A stretch of 64,000 bases of DNA, from NCBI RefSeq assembly GCF_000305785.2, contig NC_018868.3, forward strand, positions 806,001-870,000. Direction: 5' to 3'. Under the pieces are notes generated by a model. It was given only the letters and a program-made list of their open reading frames with translations, ran no database searches and had not been told where the DNA came from. The number at the start of each line of letters is the position of its first letter. Positions within the stretch are counted from its first letter, which is position 1. Source of the DNA: Simiduia agarivorans SA1 = DSM 21679. GTDB taxonomy: Bacteria > Pseudomonadota > Gammaproteobacteria > Pseudomonadales > Cellvibrionaceae. The position numbers were made by a program, and so were the translations under genes. Below are positions 17,835 to 27,233 of this stretch, piece after piece.

Positions 17835-18902
17835 ATGACTAACCGTGCAGTAGACGATTTAAACGTAGTTTCGCAGGAAGTCCTGATAACCCCGGACGCC
17901 CTCAAAGCCGAACTGCCCATTACCGACGCAGCCCTGAAAGCAGTGACCGAAGGTCGCCAGACCATCCGCAACATCCTGGACCGCAAGGATCACCGGGTAT
18001 TTGTGGTGGTGGGCCCCTGCTCCATCCACGATGTGGACGCCGCGCTGGACTATGCGCGTCGCCTGAAAGTGCTGGCCGAAGAGCTGTCGGACACCCTGTA
18101 TATCGTCATGCGCGTTTATTTTGAAAAGCCCCGCACCACCGTGGGCTGGAAAGGCCTTATCAACGATCCTTACCTGAACGACTCGTTTAAGATTCAGGAA
18201 GGTCTGCACATCGGCCGCAAGCTGTTGCTGGACGTGGCAGAAATCGGTCTGCCCACTGCTACCGAGGCGCTGGACCCTATCTCCCCCCAGTACCTGCAGG
18301 ATCTGATCAGCTGGTCCGCCATCGGTGCCCGCACCACCGAATCGCAAACCCATCGCGAGATGGCATCGGGCCTGTCTTCAGCCGTGGGATTCAAAAACGG
18401 CACCGACGGCTCATTGACCGTGGCGATCAATGCGCTGCAGTCTGTTGCTAACCCGCATCGTTTCCTGGGTATCAACGAACAAGGTGAAGTATCCATTATC
18501 CACACGGCCGGCAACGCCTATGGTCATGTGGTGTTGCGTGGCGGCAACGACAAACCCAACTACGATTCCGTCAGCGTGGCCATGTGTGAAAAAGAGTTGG
18601 AATCGTCCAAGATCCCCGCCAACATCATGGTGGACTGCTCCCATGCCAACTCCAACAAAAAGCACGATCTGCAGCCTTTGGTGCTGGATAACATTGCCAA
18701 TCAGATTGTTGAAGGTAACAAGTCCATCATTGGCGTGATGATTGAATCCAATATTGGTGCCGGCAACCAGAAAATGACCGCCAATAAAGCGGATTTACAG
18801 TACGGCGTTTCCATTACCGATGCCTGTATTGACTGGGCTACCACAGAAAAATGTTTGCGCAGCATGCGCGACAAACTGAAGACAGTATTGCCTAATCGCT
18901 GA
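17835..18902 (+). CDS. aroG: 3-deoxy-7-phosphoheptulonate (DAHP) synthase, class I
   Basis: 355 residues (E. coli AroF/G/H 348-356). Condenses phosphoenolpyruvate with erythrose 4-phosphate, the first step of the shikimate pathway. 'VVVGPCSIHDVDAALDYARRL', 'RVYFEKPRTTVGWKGLINDP', 'GARTTESQTHREMASGLS', 'MVDCSHANSNKKH' and 'GVSITDACIDW' supply the substrate and metal ligands. Which aromatic amino acid inhibits it cannot be read reliably, so aroG is used as the generic symbol. ATG 17835 is preferred over an in-frame TTG at 17826. It is followed by a strong terminator. Confidence 0.93.
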   Translation: MTNRAVDDLNVVSQEVLITPDALKAELPITDAALKAVTEGRQTIRNILDRKDHRVFVVVGPCSIHDVDAALDYARRLKVLAEELSDTLYIVMRVYFEKPRTTVGWKGLINDPYLNDSFKIQEGLHIGRKLLLDVAEIGLPTATEALDPISPQYLQDLISWSAIGARTTESQTHREMASGLSSAVGFKNGTDGSLTVAINALQSVANPHRFLGINEQGEVSIIHTAGNAYGHVVLRGGNDKPNYDSVSVAMCEKELESSKIPANIMVDCSHANSNKKHDLQPLVLDNIANQIVEGNKSIIGVMIESNIGAGNQKMTANKADLQYGVSITDACIDWATTEKCLRSMRDKLKTVLPNR

Positions 18903-18916
18903 TTTCAATATCCCAT

Positions 18917-18951
18917 AAAAAAAGCCGGCAGATCACTCTGCCGGCTTTTTT
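18917..18951. terminator. Bidirectional intrinsic terminator
   Basis: GCCGGCAGA/TCTGCCGGC (18924-18932, 18937-18945) with a TCAC loop, flanked by seven A's on the left and six T's on the right. It can serve both the DAHP synthase gene and the converging protease gene. Confidence 0.92.
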
Positions 18952-18971
18952 ATTGCGCGCTGGTCAGCGAC

Positions 18972-21323
18972 TTATTGCCAATCCAGGTTCAGAGAAACAC
19001 CGGAGTAAGCACGGTAGCCATAAATGCTGATGTGCCAGGTACCTGCAGTCGGGTTGTTCATGACACACGACTCGGCATTTCCACTCTTGTACGGACGGCA
19101 ATCGTACGCACTTGATGTGGGTTGAGCACCATAACGCACGTACATGTCAGCATCACCTGTTCCGCCAGCCATGTTGATATTCAACACGCTCATGCCCGCG
19201 GGGATTTCAACGGTGTAGTGTGTCCAGGAGCGACGCGCACCTGACACGTCAGTCACTTCCGCGCTGCCCGCACCGCCGTTACCACCACCACCGCCGGTGG
19301 AATCGTCGTAGGAACCGGTCAGGCTCACACCCGAGAAGCTTGAGTAAGCGCGAACCATGACGTGGTAAGTGCCCGCCTGTACATTGGAAATGGCACAGGT
19401 TTCAGCGTTGCCGGTTTTGTAAGGACGGCAATCGTAAGTGCTGGTGGTTGGCTCTGAACCGAACCGCACGTACAGATCCGCGTCGCCCGAACCGCCGGAC
19501 ATGGCAAAGTTCAGATTGCTGGCACCTGCAGGCACTTCCAGTGTGTAGCGCAACTCGCCACCGGTCGCAGCGCTAAGGCCGGTTTTAGCCACGCCGTTTT
19601 CCAGCGCAGTATCACCGCCGCCACCATTGCCACCGCCGGTATCACCATCACAACCAAAGGTGGTGAGGTAATCGCTGGCCGCCTTGGCTTTTACGATACC
19701 GTTGCCGAAATACACATCGTGGCCGGCAGCACCGGAATCTTGTGCAGTCGCTTTGAGCGCGTTACGGATTTGGGTACCGGTACACGCCGGGTGGTTAGAC
19801 CACACCAGTGCAGCAACACCGGCAACCGCTGGTGTCGCCATTGAGGTACCGCTCATGTAGCCGTAGTCACCGGATTCAACCGACACAGTGGCAGAACCGG
19901 AAGCCATCAACGCAGCGCGATCTTCAAACGCCGCACCAACGGCAGGAATGGAGGTCGTGTTGGTATCGCCCAGCGTACCGGACAAAGTGCCGGCCACGTT
20001 GTTCACGATAATCGCACCAATACCACCGCTGTTCTGACAGTTCTTCACTTTGTCGTGGAAAGAAATGTTGCCGCGATCAATCAGGCATACTTTTCCGCTG
20101 GCAGCGGAGTGTGTGGTTTCTGCCGTGCCCATGAAATACAGCGAACCGGACGCGGAACCCACGTTTTCAAATGCAGACGAAGAGTAGCTGATGCCATCGG
20201 CGGTCAATACCGGCAGCGTCGCACCACCTGAAGGATAAGTGGACAAGGTGTTAACGCCACCTGCAGTCACTTCCACACAGTTGGTTTTTGCCGTGTTACA
20301 GGACGGGAACTGGGAGAAATCAGCGATGACATCGTTGGCGTCGTTCGCGCCCACCATCATTACGCTGTCATAACCGGCCGGGTAAGAACGCACGCTATTG
20401 CCGTCGTTACCGGCAGCCGCGAGAACCAGACCACCATTCTGGGTGAAGTTCTTAAACGCGTTTTCTTCTGTTGTGTTGGCAGCACCACCACCGAGGCTCA
20501 TGGTAATGATATTCGCACCGGCGGCGGCGCAAAGGTTTGCGGCCTGTGCCAGATCAGAGGAGTAACCCCAACCCGCATCGTTGAAAACCTTGATGATATG
20601 CATGGGCACACCAGGCGCCATACCGACTACACCAAAGCCATTGTCGACTGCACCGACAGTGCCCGCAACGTGGGTGCCGTGAGGACCGCCGTCGGCATAC
20701 CAGTTGCCTGTACCTGAGTCGTTATCGCCGGTAATGCTGTTCCAATCAAAATCGTTGTTCAGTCCGCCGGTTTCACCATTGGAGCCGGCAATACCCGAGT
20801 CAATTACGCAGACTTTCTGGCCTGATTGCAGCGCCAGTTGATTTGCCTGTGACTGATACACCGCGTAGGGCGTCAGCTGCATCTGCGTAGGGTTACCAAC
20901 GTCGTCATTGTAGAGCGCCATGAATTTACGTGGCACGTCTTCTTCAACGTATTCAACGCTTGGGTCCATCGCCAATTCAGCAGCAGACTGCGCAGACATT
21001 TCAGCCGCAAAGGCCGCTGCCTGTGACATTTTGAGTTTGATTTTGGCGCCTTTGGCGAGGAGCTTGTCCTTGGCCTTGGCGAGATCGCGCTCGCTGAATG
21101 AAGCAAAACCCGCGCCTGCCATTGCAGCGTTGGGGTTAGTGTTTTTGTATTTGACGATGTAACGTTTTGGCAGATGCGAGCCGTCGTTCGCAACTGCGTT
21201 TGACGCTGCATTGTTCAATGACATGGCCTGGGTTTCATTTTGCGCCGCTGCCTGCGAAGACAGAGCAACACCTAACACGCTGGCGGTAACGGCTGCCGCG
21301 ATTTTTCTGACAGGGTATTTCAT
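18972..21323 (-). CDS. Secreted S8 (subtilisin-like) protease with two PPC domains
   Basis: 783 residues. Signal peptide (1-28, ending SSQAAA); I9 propeptide (~50-132, 'RYIVKYKN' to 'VEYVEEDVPRKF'); S8 catalytic domain with Asp175 ('VCVIDSGI'), His215 ('GPHGTHVAG'), oxyanion Asn306 ('AAAGNDG') and Ser494 ('GYMSGTSMATP'). A PA-type insert (~350-475) lies between Asn and Ser. A Gly-rich linker then leads to two tandem PPC domains (~575-665 and ~690-783), each with a 'DADLYVRFG/DADMYVRYG...CRPYKSGNAE' signature. PPC domains often bind insoluble proteins or are removed on maturation. It lies next to the hydroxyproline genes, and several marine S8 proteases with accessory domains degrade collagen; that substrate is inferred here. 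Confidence 0.93.
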   Translation of the reverse strand: MKYPVRKIAAAVTASVLGVALSSQAAAQNETQAMSLNNAASNAVANDGSHLPKRYIVKYKNTNPNAAMAGAGFASFSERDLAKAKDKLLAKGAKIKLKMSQAAAFAAEMSAQSAAELAMDPSVEYVEEDVPRKFMALYNDDVGNPTQMQLTPYAVYQSQANQLALQSGQKVCVIDSGIAGSNGETGGLNNDFDWNSITGDNDSGTGNWYADGGPHGTHVAGTVGAVDNGFGVVGMAPGVPMHIIKVFNDAGWGYSSDLAQAANLCAAAGANIITMSLGGGAANTTEENAFKNFTQNGGLVLAAAGNDGNSVRSYPAGYDSVMMVGANDANDVIADFSQFPSCNTAKTNCVEVTAGGVNTLSTYPSGGATLPVLTADGISYSSSAFENVGSASGSLYFMGTAETTHSAASGKVCLIDRGNISFHDKVKNCQNSGGIGAIIVNNVAGTLSGTLGDTNTTSIPAVGAAFEDRAALMASGSATVSVESGDYGYMSGTSMATPAVAGVAALVWSNHPACTGTQIRNALKATAQDSGAAGHDVYFGNGIVKAKAASDYLTTFGCDGDTGGGNGGGGDTALENGVAKTGLSAATGGELRYTLEVPAGASNLNFAMSGGSGDADLYVRFGSEPTTSTYDCRPYKTGNAETCAISNVQAGTYHVMVRAYSSFSGVSLTGSYDDSTGGGGGNGGAGSAEVTDVSGARRSWTHYTVEIPAGMSVLNINMAGGTGDADMYVRYGAQPTSSAYDCRPYKSGNAESCVMNNPTAGTWHISIYGYRAYSGVSLNLDWQ

Positions 21324-22335
21324 AGAGGTATAGTCCTACTTGAGCTTGTCTTTATAATTATTCCGGCGCGTACCTGCGCCACAAAAAACGAGCAAGCCGA
21401 CCAGTCCATGGCACGCAAAAAGACCTGAATAAAAACCTTACCCACAAAATCGCACCCAAGTGGTACGATAGCCCCAATGCGTGTGTTTGTGGTTAGGCCG
21501 CAACCCTGCGTTTTTATTCCGGCTTCTCAATCGCCCTGAGCCTGAGATACATCGCGTCGATGCCACTCCTTTTTTTGCCGCTCAAATATAAGAAATTAAA
21601 CCCTGACGAAAAAGCAAAATTCAGAAATTGAATATTTTTAGCATCTTTTTATAACTTAATTGGCAGCTATGATATTAGTTTCGCCCTTTAGAGCAACATA
21701 AGCGCAATTGACCGCCTAGTCTGACTAAAAAGTCTGCAACACAAGTCATAAAAAAGCATAAAACCGAAATATAATTCAAAGCACAAAAGTACAATTAATA
21801 GGACAGTTATTTTCAAAACTGATAAATATCTAATACTTTTACATCAACGTTTAGAATAAAAACCATCCACACTCTACTTTTAAACTAGCCGTAACCCTTG
21901 ATTGGAAGGCAGCAAACTCAGGCCTCTTTTTGGCGCGTCCGACCACTCTTTTGCACCAGTAACAGGTAGTCCCGGGGCTACCGATCAACGCCTGCAATTC
22001 GCCACCACTTTGCCCTTTTACTCTGCACTTTTTCTCTGCCTGGCAACAAAGCACAGCAGAGATCTCAAGATTCAGTTTTTTCCTTCGCACCTGAAATCGC
22101 CAACACAAAAAACCACAAGCGTTGTGCACACGGGCGAACGTCACTTTCCCCCTGGGAAAGACAACACGAGCCGGCACCATTCTGGGGGGACGCCTTTTCT
22201 GAAATCCGGCCGGCCCATTGTGCGCATTCCGGATTACCCCCACCTTCAGACCCGCGTCAGGTACCAGCCGCTTGATCGGTGGATGCGCCTTCCAAACCAA
22301 CCTTTTAAAACCCCGCTCATCCCGATGGCTCAGCA
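21324..22335. other. 1-kb intergenic region, partly AT-rich, no confident gene
   Basis: The stretch ~21580-21900 is markedly more AT-rich than its surroundings. The right half (21900-22330) returns to normal composition and is open in more than one frame, but those frames show no conserved motif or good ribosome binding site. A short hairpin CTTTCCC/GGGAAAG lies at 22144-22160. The protease promoter must lie near 21330-21420 on the minus strand, but no strong -35/-10 pair stands out. Confidence 0.5.
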
Positions 22336-22364
22336 TTGAGATTCGAACATAATCGATGTATATT
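22336..22364 (+). promoter_or_regulatory. Sigma70 promoter of the 3-hydroxyproline operon
   Basis: TTGAGA (22336-22341), a 17-base spacer and TATATT (22359-22364); the start should fall near 22371, with a short leader and GGAGA before the ATG at 22388. Confidence 0.65.
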
Positions 22365-22373
22365 GTATATCTT
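22362..22373 (+). promoter_or_regulatory. Candidate GntR/FCD operator overlapping the promoter
   Basis: ATTGTATATCTT matches 9 of 12 positions of the perfect palindrome ATTGTATACAAT found at 31056-31067 in the same locus. It covers the end of the -10 box and the expected start site, where a repressor would block transcription. Only one half is fully conserved. Confidence 0.4.
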
Positions 22374-22387
22374 ATACGGAGATCCAC

Positions 22388-23404
22388 ATGCCAGCCCAGT
22401 TTGATGCCTTTCAAGCCCCACCGCACTACCAATCGATCCGCTGTATCGACATGCACACCGGCGGAGAACCATTGCGGGTGATCCTGAGCGGCTTCCCAGC
22501 GCTTAACGGATCAACGCAGCTCGCCCGGCGGGCGGACTGTCTTGCTCGCTGGGATGGTCTGAGGCAAGCCCTCATGCTCGAACCCAGAGGGCACGCCGAT
22601 ATGTACGGGGCGCTGATTACCCCGCCAGAGCGCGCGTCGAGCGATTTCGGGGTTTTGTTCTTACACAACGAAGGTTATTCCACTATGTGTGGGCATGCGG
22701 TGATCGCGCTCGCCCGTTTGTCGGTGGATTGCGGAATGGTCCCACCAGGCTTGCCGTTGCGAATCGACACACCGGCCGGCCAGGTGTGTGCCATCAGCGA
22801 CGAACGGGGCAATGCCTCGTTTATCAACGTGCCGTCGTTTGTAGAATCCACCCAGCTCGCATTACACCACCCCGAATACGGCGATATCAGTGTCGATATT
22901 GCTTTTGGAGGCGCTTACTACGCGTTTGTGGATGCCCGCCGGTTCAATCTTACCTTGGTGCCGGCCAATGCCCGACGGTTGATCGACCTGGGCAGCCAGA
23001 TTAAATCCCTGGCTGCCGCGGCCATCAAACTGAGACACCCCGATCACCCGGACTTGTCATTTCTTTATGGCGTGATTTTCACCGATGACTCGCCCGTTGC
23101 GGGGGTCCATTCACGGCACGTTTGTGTATTTGCCGATGGCGAACTGGACCGCAGCCCCACGGGTACCGGCGTGAGCGCACGTGTGGCCTTGCTCCACCAT
23201 CGGGGCCTGGTCTCGCAAGGTGAATCGATTGTGATCGACAGCATTCTGGGCAGCCCGTTTACGATAACGCTGGAGCAAACGACTCATCACGCCGCCCGGG
23301 TCGCGATTATTCCGCGCATTGCCGGATGCGCGCATGTAACCGGCCGGCATGAATTTCTCATTGACCCCGACGATCCACTCGCTACAGGATTTTTTCTCCG
23401 ATGA
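22388..23404 (+). CDS. trans-3-hydroxy-L-proline dehydratase (proline racemase family)
   Basis: 338 residues of the proline racemase fold. The first catalytic Cys is kept (Cys101, 'STMCGHAVIAL') but the second is Thr258 ('DRSPTGTGVSAR'). The Cys/Thr pair marks trans-3-hydroxy-L-proline dehydratase (as in human L3HYPDH), which makes delta1-pyrroline-2-carboxylate; true racemases and epimerases have Cys/Cys. It is the first gene of a four-gene run with overlapping junctions: peptidase, pyrroline-2-carboxylate reductase and peptide transporter follow. The reductase downstream would complete conversion to L-proline, which supports this substrate. Confidence 0.88.
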   Translation: MPAQFDAFQAPPHYQSIRCIDMHTGGEPLRVILSGFPALNGSTQLARRADCLARWDGLRQALMLEPRGHADMYGALITPPERASSDFGVLFLHNEGYSTMCGHAVIALARLSVDCGMVPPGLPLRIDTPAGQVCAISDERGNASFINVPSFVESTQLALHHPEYGDISVDIAFGGAYYAFVDARRFNLTLVPANARRLIDLGSQIKSLAAAAIKLRHPDHPDLSFLYGVIFTDDSPVAGVHSRHVCVFADGELDRSPTGTGVSARVALLHHRGLVSQGESIVIDSILGSPFTITLEQTTHHAARVAIIPRIAGCAHVTGRHEFLIDPDDPLATGFFLR

Positions 23405-24570
23405 ACAGGCTCAACATTGCAGTGTCAGACACCCTCACACCGCGCGCTGGTATATCAAAACCGGGTAATGCGACGCCCCCTCTTGAAAATCTCCGGCAAC
23501 GACAATCAAAGCTGCGCGAACAACTCGCGGCCCAGCATTGTGACGGGCTGCTGGTTTTTTCTGAACAGAATATCCGCTACCTGACAGGTTACACCGGCGA
23601 AGCGGCTACGGTTTTGGTGACCCCGGTGGCGGTGCGATTGATCACCGATTACCGGTTCACCGAAGAGGCACGCGAAAGCTGCAAGGCCACGCGCATTTAC
23701 GAACGCGATCGGGACCAGGAAACACTGGCAAGCTGTGTTAAACGCTGGGCCAAAGAAGACGGTTGCCGCGCACTGGCATTCGAGCCTGAAAAAGTCAGCG
23801 TTGCACAATGGGCACCGATAGAGCGGGCGCTCAGCCACTGTACGTTAAAGTCCATACAGGGGCTGATTGAATCTTTGCGAAAAATAAAAGATGACTGGGA
23901 ACTTGCGCAATTGGTTCTTGCCGCGCAAATTGCCGACTTATCTTTGGCGCAATGCCTTCCTTTGCTAAAGCCGGGCATCACCGAAGCGCAGTTCGCTTTA
24001 GAACTGGAATACGCCATGCAGAAAAACGGTTCAACGGGCGTATCTTTTCCTACCATTGCCGCTTTTGGCACTAACACCTCCAGACCGCACGCGATTCCCG
24101 GCCGGAAGACGCTACGCGAAGGTGACCTGATCACCGTCGATTTTGGTGCGGTGGTGAATGGCTATCGCAGCGACATGACCCGCTCCTATGTGCTGGGCAA
24201 CGCCAGTACAAAACAGCAGCGTTTGTTCGACACCGTTCGCGCAGCACAATCCGCCGCGTTGTCTGTCTTGTGTCGCGGCACAACCGGCGCTCAGGCATCT
24301 GAAGCTGCCCATGCGGTTCTGCGCCAATCCGAATTCGCACCATTTGCCGGCCCCGGGCTCGGCCACGGACTGGGTTTGTTTTTACATGAACAGCCCTGGC
24401 TGGGACCGCATTGCGACGAAACCTTGCAAACCGGCTATGTGGTCACTGTCGAACCCGGTATTTACATTCCAGACTGGGGTGGGCTTCGCATTGAAGACGA
24501 CGTGCGCATCACGGACACAGGATTCGAACGGATTACTCACGCGCCCACTCTATTTGAACTCATCGGATAA
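23401..24570 (+). CDS. M24B metallopeptidase (Xaa-Pro aminopeptidase/dipeptidase)
   Basis: 389 residues: creatinase-type N-terminal domain (~28-160, 'GLLVFSEQNIRYLTGYTGE') and pita-bread catalytic domain. The five metal ligands are visible: Asp247 ('TVDFGA'), Asp258 ('YRSDMTR'), His322 ('GLGHGLGLFLHE'), Glu351 ('VTVEPGIY') and Glu365 ('LRIEDDV'). Such enzymes cleave bonds next to proline, and release of (hydroxy)proline from imported collagen peptides would fit its position. No signal peptide, so cytoplasmic. ATG overlaps the dehydratase stop by four bases. The first ~25 residues look unconserved, so the true start may be internal. Confidence 0.88.
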   Translation: MNRLNIAVSDTLTPRAGISKPGNATPPLENLRQRQSKLREQLAAQHCDGLLVFSEQNIRYLTGYTGEAATVLVTPVAVRLITDYRFTEEARESCKATRIYERDRDQETLASCVKRWAKEDGCRALAFEPEKVSVAQWAPIERALSHCTLKSIQGLIESLRKIKDDWELAQLVLAAQIADLSLAQCLPLLKPGITEAQFALELEYAMQKNGSTGVSFPTIAAFGTNTSRPHAIPGRKTLREGDLITVDFGAVVNGYRSDMTRSYVLGNASTKQQRLFDTVRAAQSAALSVLCRGTTGAQASEAAHAVLRQSEFAPFAGPGLGHGLGLFLHEQPWLGPHCDETLQTGYVVTVEPGIYIPDWGGLRIEDDVRITDTGFERITHAPTLFELIG

Positions 24571-24575
24571 CACGC

Positions 24576-25520
24576 ATGCACACGATCAATGGATCAACAG
24601 TTGAACAAAGCCTGACATTTCCGAGCCTGATATCGGCACTTGATCAAGGTCTGGCGGCCCCGTTCCATATGCCGCAGCGCCAGCTTTTTCACCTCAACAA
24701 GCACGCTGCGTACAATCAAGACTTTGCGTTATTGCCGTGCTGGTCAGAGCGTTTAATTGCAGTAAAAGCCTTCACATATTTTCCGGGAAATGCCGAACGT
24801 GGCTTGGGGGGCCTGCACTCACAAGTATTACTGTTTGACCGGCGCACAGGCGAAAGCCTGGCCTGCATTGACGGTCGGTGCCTGACACACTGGCGCACCG
24901 CGGCAGTATCGGCACTGGCTTCCCGCTACCTATCCAATCCTGACAGTAAAACCCTTTTGGTCTTAGGCACTGGCAATCTGGTGCCGTACTTGGTGCGGGC
25001 ACACTGCCATATCAGACCACTGGATAAAGTGATTATCTGGGGGCGCAACGAACAAAAGTCGGCCAGACTGGCAAATCTATTGAACACTGAGCTGGAAAAG
25101 GTGGCGGTATGCAGCCATCTGGATATCGAACAGGCCGCGCAGGATGCCGACATCATAGTGTCTGCCACCGGCAGTCCCCTACCACTGCTGTTCGGAAACT
25201 GGATTCAACCCGGCACCCATGTGGATCTGCTCGGCAATCACAACCCTGACCAGCGCGAATGCGACACGGCGCTGATCAAACGAGCCCGTTGCTTTGCCGA
25301 CAGTCTCGACAACGTGCGCCACGAAGCAGGCGAATACCTGTTAGCGTTAAATGAAGGCGCCATAGAATCCACACATTTTTCATCCGAGCTTGCGGATCTG
25401 GTACGTGGCAAGTGCCCGGGCAGAACCTCACTGCAGGAAATAACCCTGTTTAAAAGTGTTGGTATGGCTATCGCCGATTTGCTTACCGCCGGCTTGGTGC
25501 TGGAGCGTCAGTTCAAATGA
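24576..25520 (+). CDS. Delta1-pyrroline-2-carboxylate reductase (ornithine cyclodeaminase family)
   Basis: 314 residues of the ornithine cyclodeaminase/mu-crystallin family. A substrate-binding N-terminal part ('AVKAFTYFPGNAERGLGGLHSQVLLFD', 'RTAAVSALASRYL') precedes a Rossmann domain with 'LVLGTGNLVPYLVRA'. The family includes ornithine cyclodeaminase, alanine dehydrogenase and NAD(P)H-dependent pyrroline-2-carboxylate reductases. Its place directly after a trans-3-hydroxyproline dehydratase points to reduction of pyrroline-2-carboxylate to L-proline, the known two-enzyme pathway. Starts five bases after the peptidase stop and overlaps the transporter gene by four. Confidence 0.85.
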   Translation: MHTINGSTVEQSLTFPSLISALDQGLAAPFHMPQRQLFHLNKHAAYNQDFALLPCWSERLIAVKAFTYFPGNAERGLGGLHSQVLLFDRRTGESLACIDGRCLTHWRTAAVSALASRYLSNPDSKTLLVLGTGNLVPYLVRAHCHIRPLDKVIIWGRNEQKSARLANLLNTELEKVAVCSHLDIEQAAQDADIIVSATGSPLPLLFGNWIQPGTHVDLLGNHNPDQRECDTALIKRARCFADSLDNVRHEAGEYLLALNEGAIESTHFSSELADLVRGKCPGRTSLQEITLFKSVGMAIADLLTAGLVLERQFK

Positions 25521-27199
25521 CGTCGTTTCCTCGCGCCTTTTACGTGGCCAATACGTTGGAGATTTTCGAGCGCCTGGCCTGGTACGGCTTTTTTACCCTT
25601 TCTTCCCTGTATATGACCAGCCCTGTGCATCAGGGCGGGCTCGGTTTTTCGGACGCAGAACGCGGCTTTTTACAGGGTATGATCCCCTTTTTACTCTATC
25701 TTTTTCCTGTGATTACCGGCGCTCTGGCTGACCGCTACGGCTACCGACGCATGTTCTGGATCAGCTTCATTATTTTGTGCCCGGGCTATTACCTACTCGG
25801 ACAGGCGCGCGATTTCTGGTGGTTTTTCTTCGCGTTCCTGGCGGTAGCGGTGGGCGCGGCCTGTTTCAAACCGGTAGTGGTTGGCACCGTCAGTCGCAGC
25901 ACCCATGCGGGTAACCGCGGGCTTGGGTTCGGCATCTTTTATACCATGGTCAATCTGGGTGGTTTTATCGGTCCGTTTGTGGCCGGCTACTTGCGCGCCA
26001 TCAGCTGGGATTGGGTTTTCATCGCGTCAAGCTGCTGGATTGCACTCAACATGTTGATACTGGCAGTGTTTTTTAAAGAACCTGTATCGAATGCCGACGC
26101 AACGCACGAAGACTCCCGGAGCCTTCAACAGGTGCTGGCAGAATGCCAGCAAGTTTTGGGCAATGGCCGGCTGGCCCTGTTAGTACTGCCCTGCCTGATT
26201 GCACTGATGCTGTGGGGCAAAGGCAGCTTAAATGCGATCCAGTTCTGGAGCTGTGTCGCGCTTTGGCTGCTGCTCAATGGTTTCTGGAGCCGTCTCTGTC
26301 GGCAGTCAAGCCACCCACAGCCCTGGTATAAACAGCCTGTGCGCGTAGGTGATAAGCGCTTTGTTACTTACCTTCTGATTCTCGCCGGCTTCTGGACTGT
26401 CTATAACCAATTGTTTTTTACCCTGCCGCTTTATATCCGGGATTATGTGGATACCACCGATCTGGTGCAATGGCTGAATGCGGTTCACCCGCAACTCGCG
26501 GCGTTTTTGGCGCCGGTAAATCTTGTTCAGCTGACCGAATATTTACAGCAGGCCGGCAACATGGATGTGGCAAGCTGGCAGGATCAGCTGGTCAATTTTA
26601 AAGTGGCCGTGCCCGAAGCGATCAGCGCTGCAGCTCACCAACGCTTAAGCGCCGGTGATATCGACGCGTCTGCCCTTGCACTTCAGTGGCAGCAGGCATT
26701 TCGTCAGATCAATCCCGAATACATAATCAATCTCGATTTTGGTGCGATTATTCTGTTTCAGATTTTTGTCAGCCGTGCAGCCACCCGGTTTGCCAGTATG
26801 CCGGTAATAATCGCGGGCACAGGCCTGCTCACATTAGCGTGTCTGTTGGGAGGAATACTACACGCCAGCGTCATGGGCGGATTTGTGGCCTGTGCCTGGG
26901 TATTGGTCTGGGCCGCCGGCGAAATGCTGGCCTCACCAAAAAGTCAGGAGTATGTGGCCGCCATCAGTCCACCGCACCAGTGTGCGCTGTATATGGGGTA
27001 TTATTTTATTTCCATGGCCGTGGGGATGCTCTTTGCCGGACTTTTGTCGGGTTGGAGCTATCAGTGGTTTGCCCGCGATTTGCACCAACCGCAATGGATG
27101 TGGGTGTTTTTTGCCGCCATCGGTTTGCTCAGTTCGTTGGCGCTGGCGATCTACAATCGGAAGCTCCCCCAACGTATCAGCCTGCCAGCGAGCTGTTGA
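25517..27199 (+). CDS. POT/PTR2-family proton-coupled oligopeptide transporter
   Basis: 560 residues, about 12-14 membrane helices. The POT signature is clear: 'FKPVVVGTVSRSTHAGNRGLGFGIFYTMVNLGGFIGPFVAGYL' region (residues ~118-160), and 'NTLEIFERLAWYGFFTL' in helix 1 is the expected E-x-x-E-R-like motif. POT proteins import di- and tripeptides with protons. In this operon, prolyl-hydroxyproline-type peptides are the likely cargo (inferred). A hydrophilic segment (~320-390) between the two halves is longer than in E. coli DtpA. ATG overlaps the reductase stop by four bases. Confidence 0.9.
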   Translation: MTSFPRAFYVANTLEIFERLAWYGFFTLSSLYMTSPVHQGGLGFSDAERGFLQGMIPFLLYLFPVITGALADRYGYRRMFWISFIILCPGYYLLGQARDFWWFFFAFLAVAVGAACFKPVVVGTVSRSTHAGNRGLGFGIFYTMVNLGGFIGPFVAGYLRAISWDWVFIASSCWIALNMLILAVFFKEPVSNADATHEDSRSLQQVLAECQQVLGNGRLALLVLPCLIALMLWGKGSLNAIQFWSCVALWLLLNGFWSRLCRQSSHPQPWYKQPVRVGDKRFVTYLLILAGFWTVYNQLFFTLPLYIRDYVDTTDLVQWLNAVHPQLAAFLAPVNLVQLTEYLQQAGNMDVASWQDQLVNFKVAVPEAISAAAHQRLSAGDIDASALALQWQQAFRQINPEYIINLDFGAIILFQIFVSRAATRFASMPVIIAGTGLLTLACLLGGILHASVMGGFVACAWVLVWAAGEMLASPKSQEYVAAISPPHQCALYMGYYFISMAVGMLFAGLLSGWSYQWFARDLHQPQWMWVFFAAIGLLSSLALAIYNRKLPQRISLPASC

Positions 27200-27228
27200 A
27201 AAACCCGGCGCGGCGCGCCGCGCCGGGT
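27199..27228 (-). terminator. Terminator of the collagenase gene (26-bp perfect palindrome)
   Basis: A perfect self-complementary GC palindrome (27203-27228) sits between the converging transporter and collagenase genes. On the minus strand it is followed by five T's, which makes it an intrinsic terminator for the collagenase gene. There is no T-run on the plus strand. Confidence 0.7.
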
Positions 27229-27233
27229 AAACA

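Noticed and set aside
21851..22456. Open frames on both strands in the AT-rich region (also 21902-22339 on the plus strand)
   Set aside because: No conserved motif, no Shine-Dalgarno sequence, and the minus-strand frame would run into the dehydratase gene. Kept as non-coding.
22388..23404. Annotation as proline racemase
   Set aside because: The second catalytic cysteine is threonine, so racemisation is not expected; dehydratase fits better with the reductase gene downstream.
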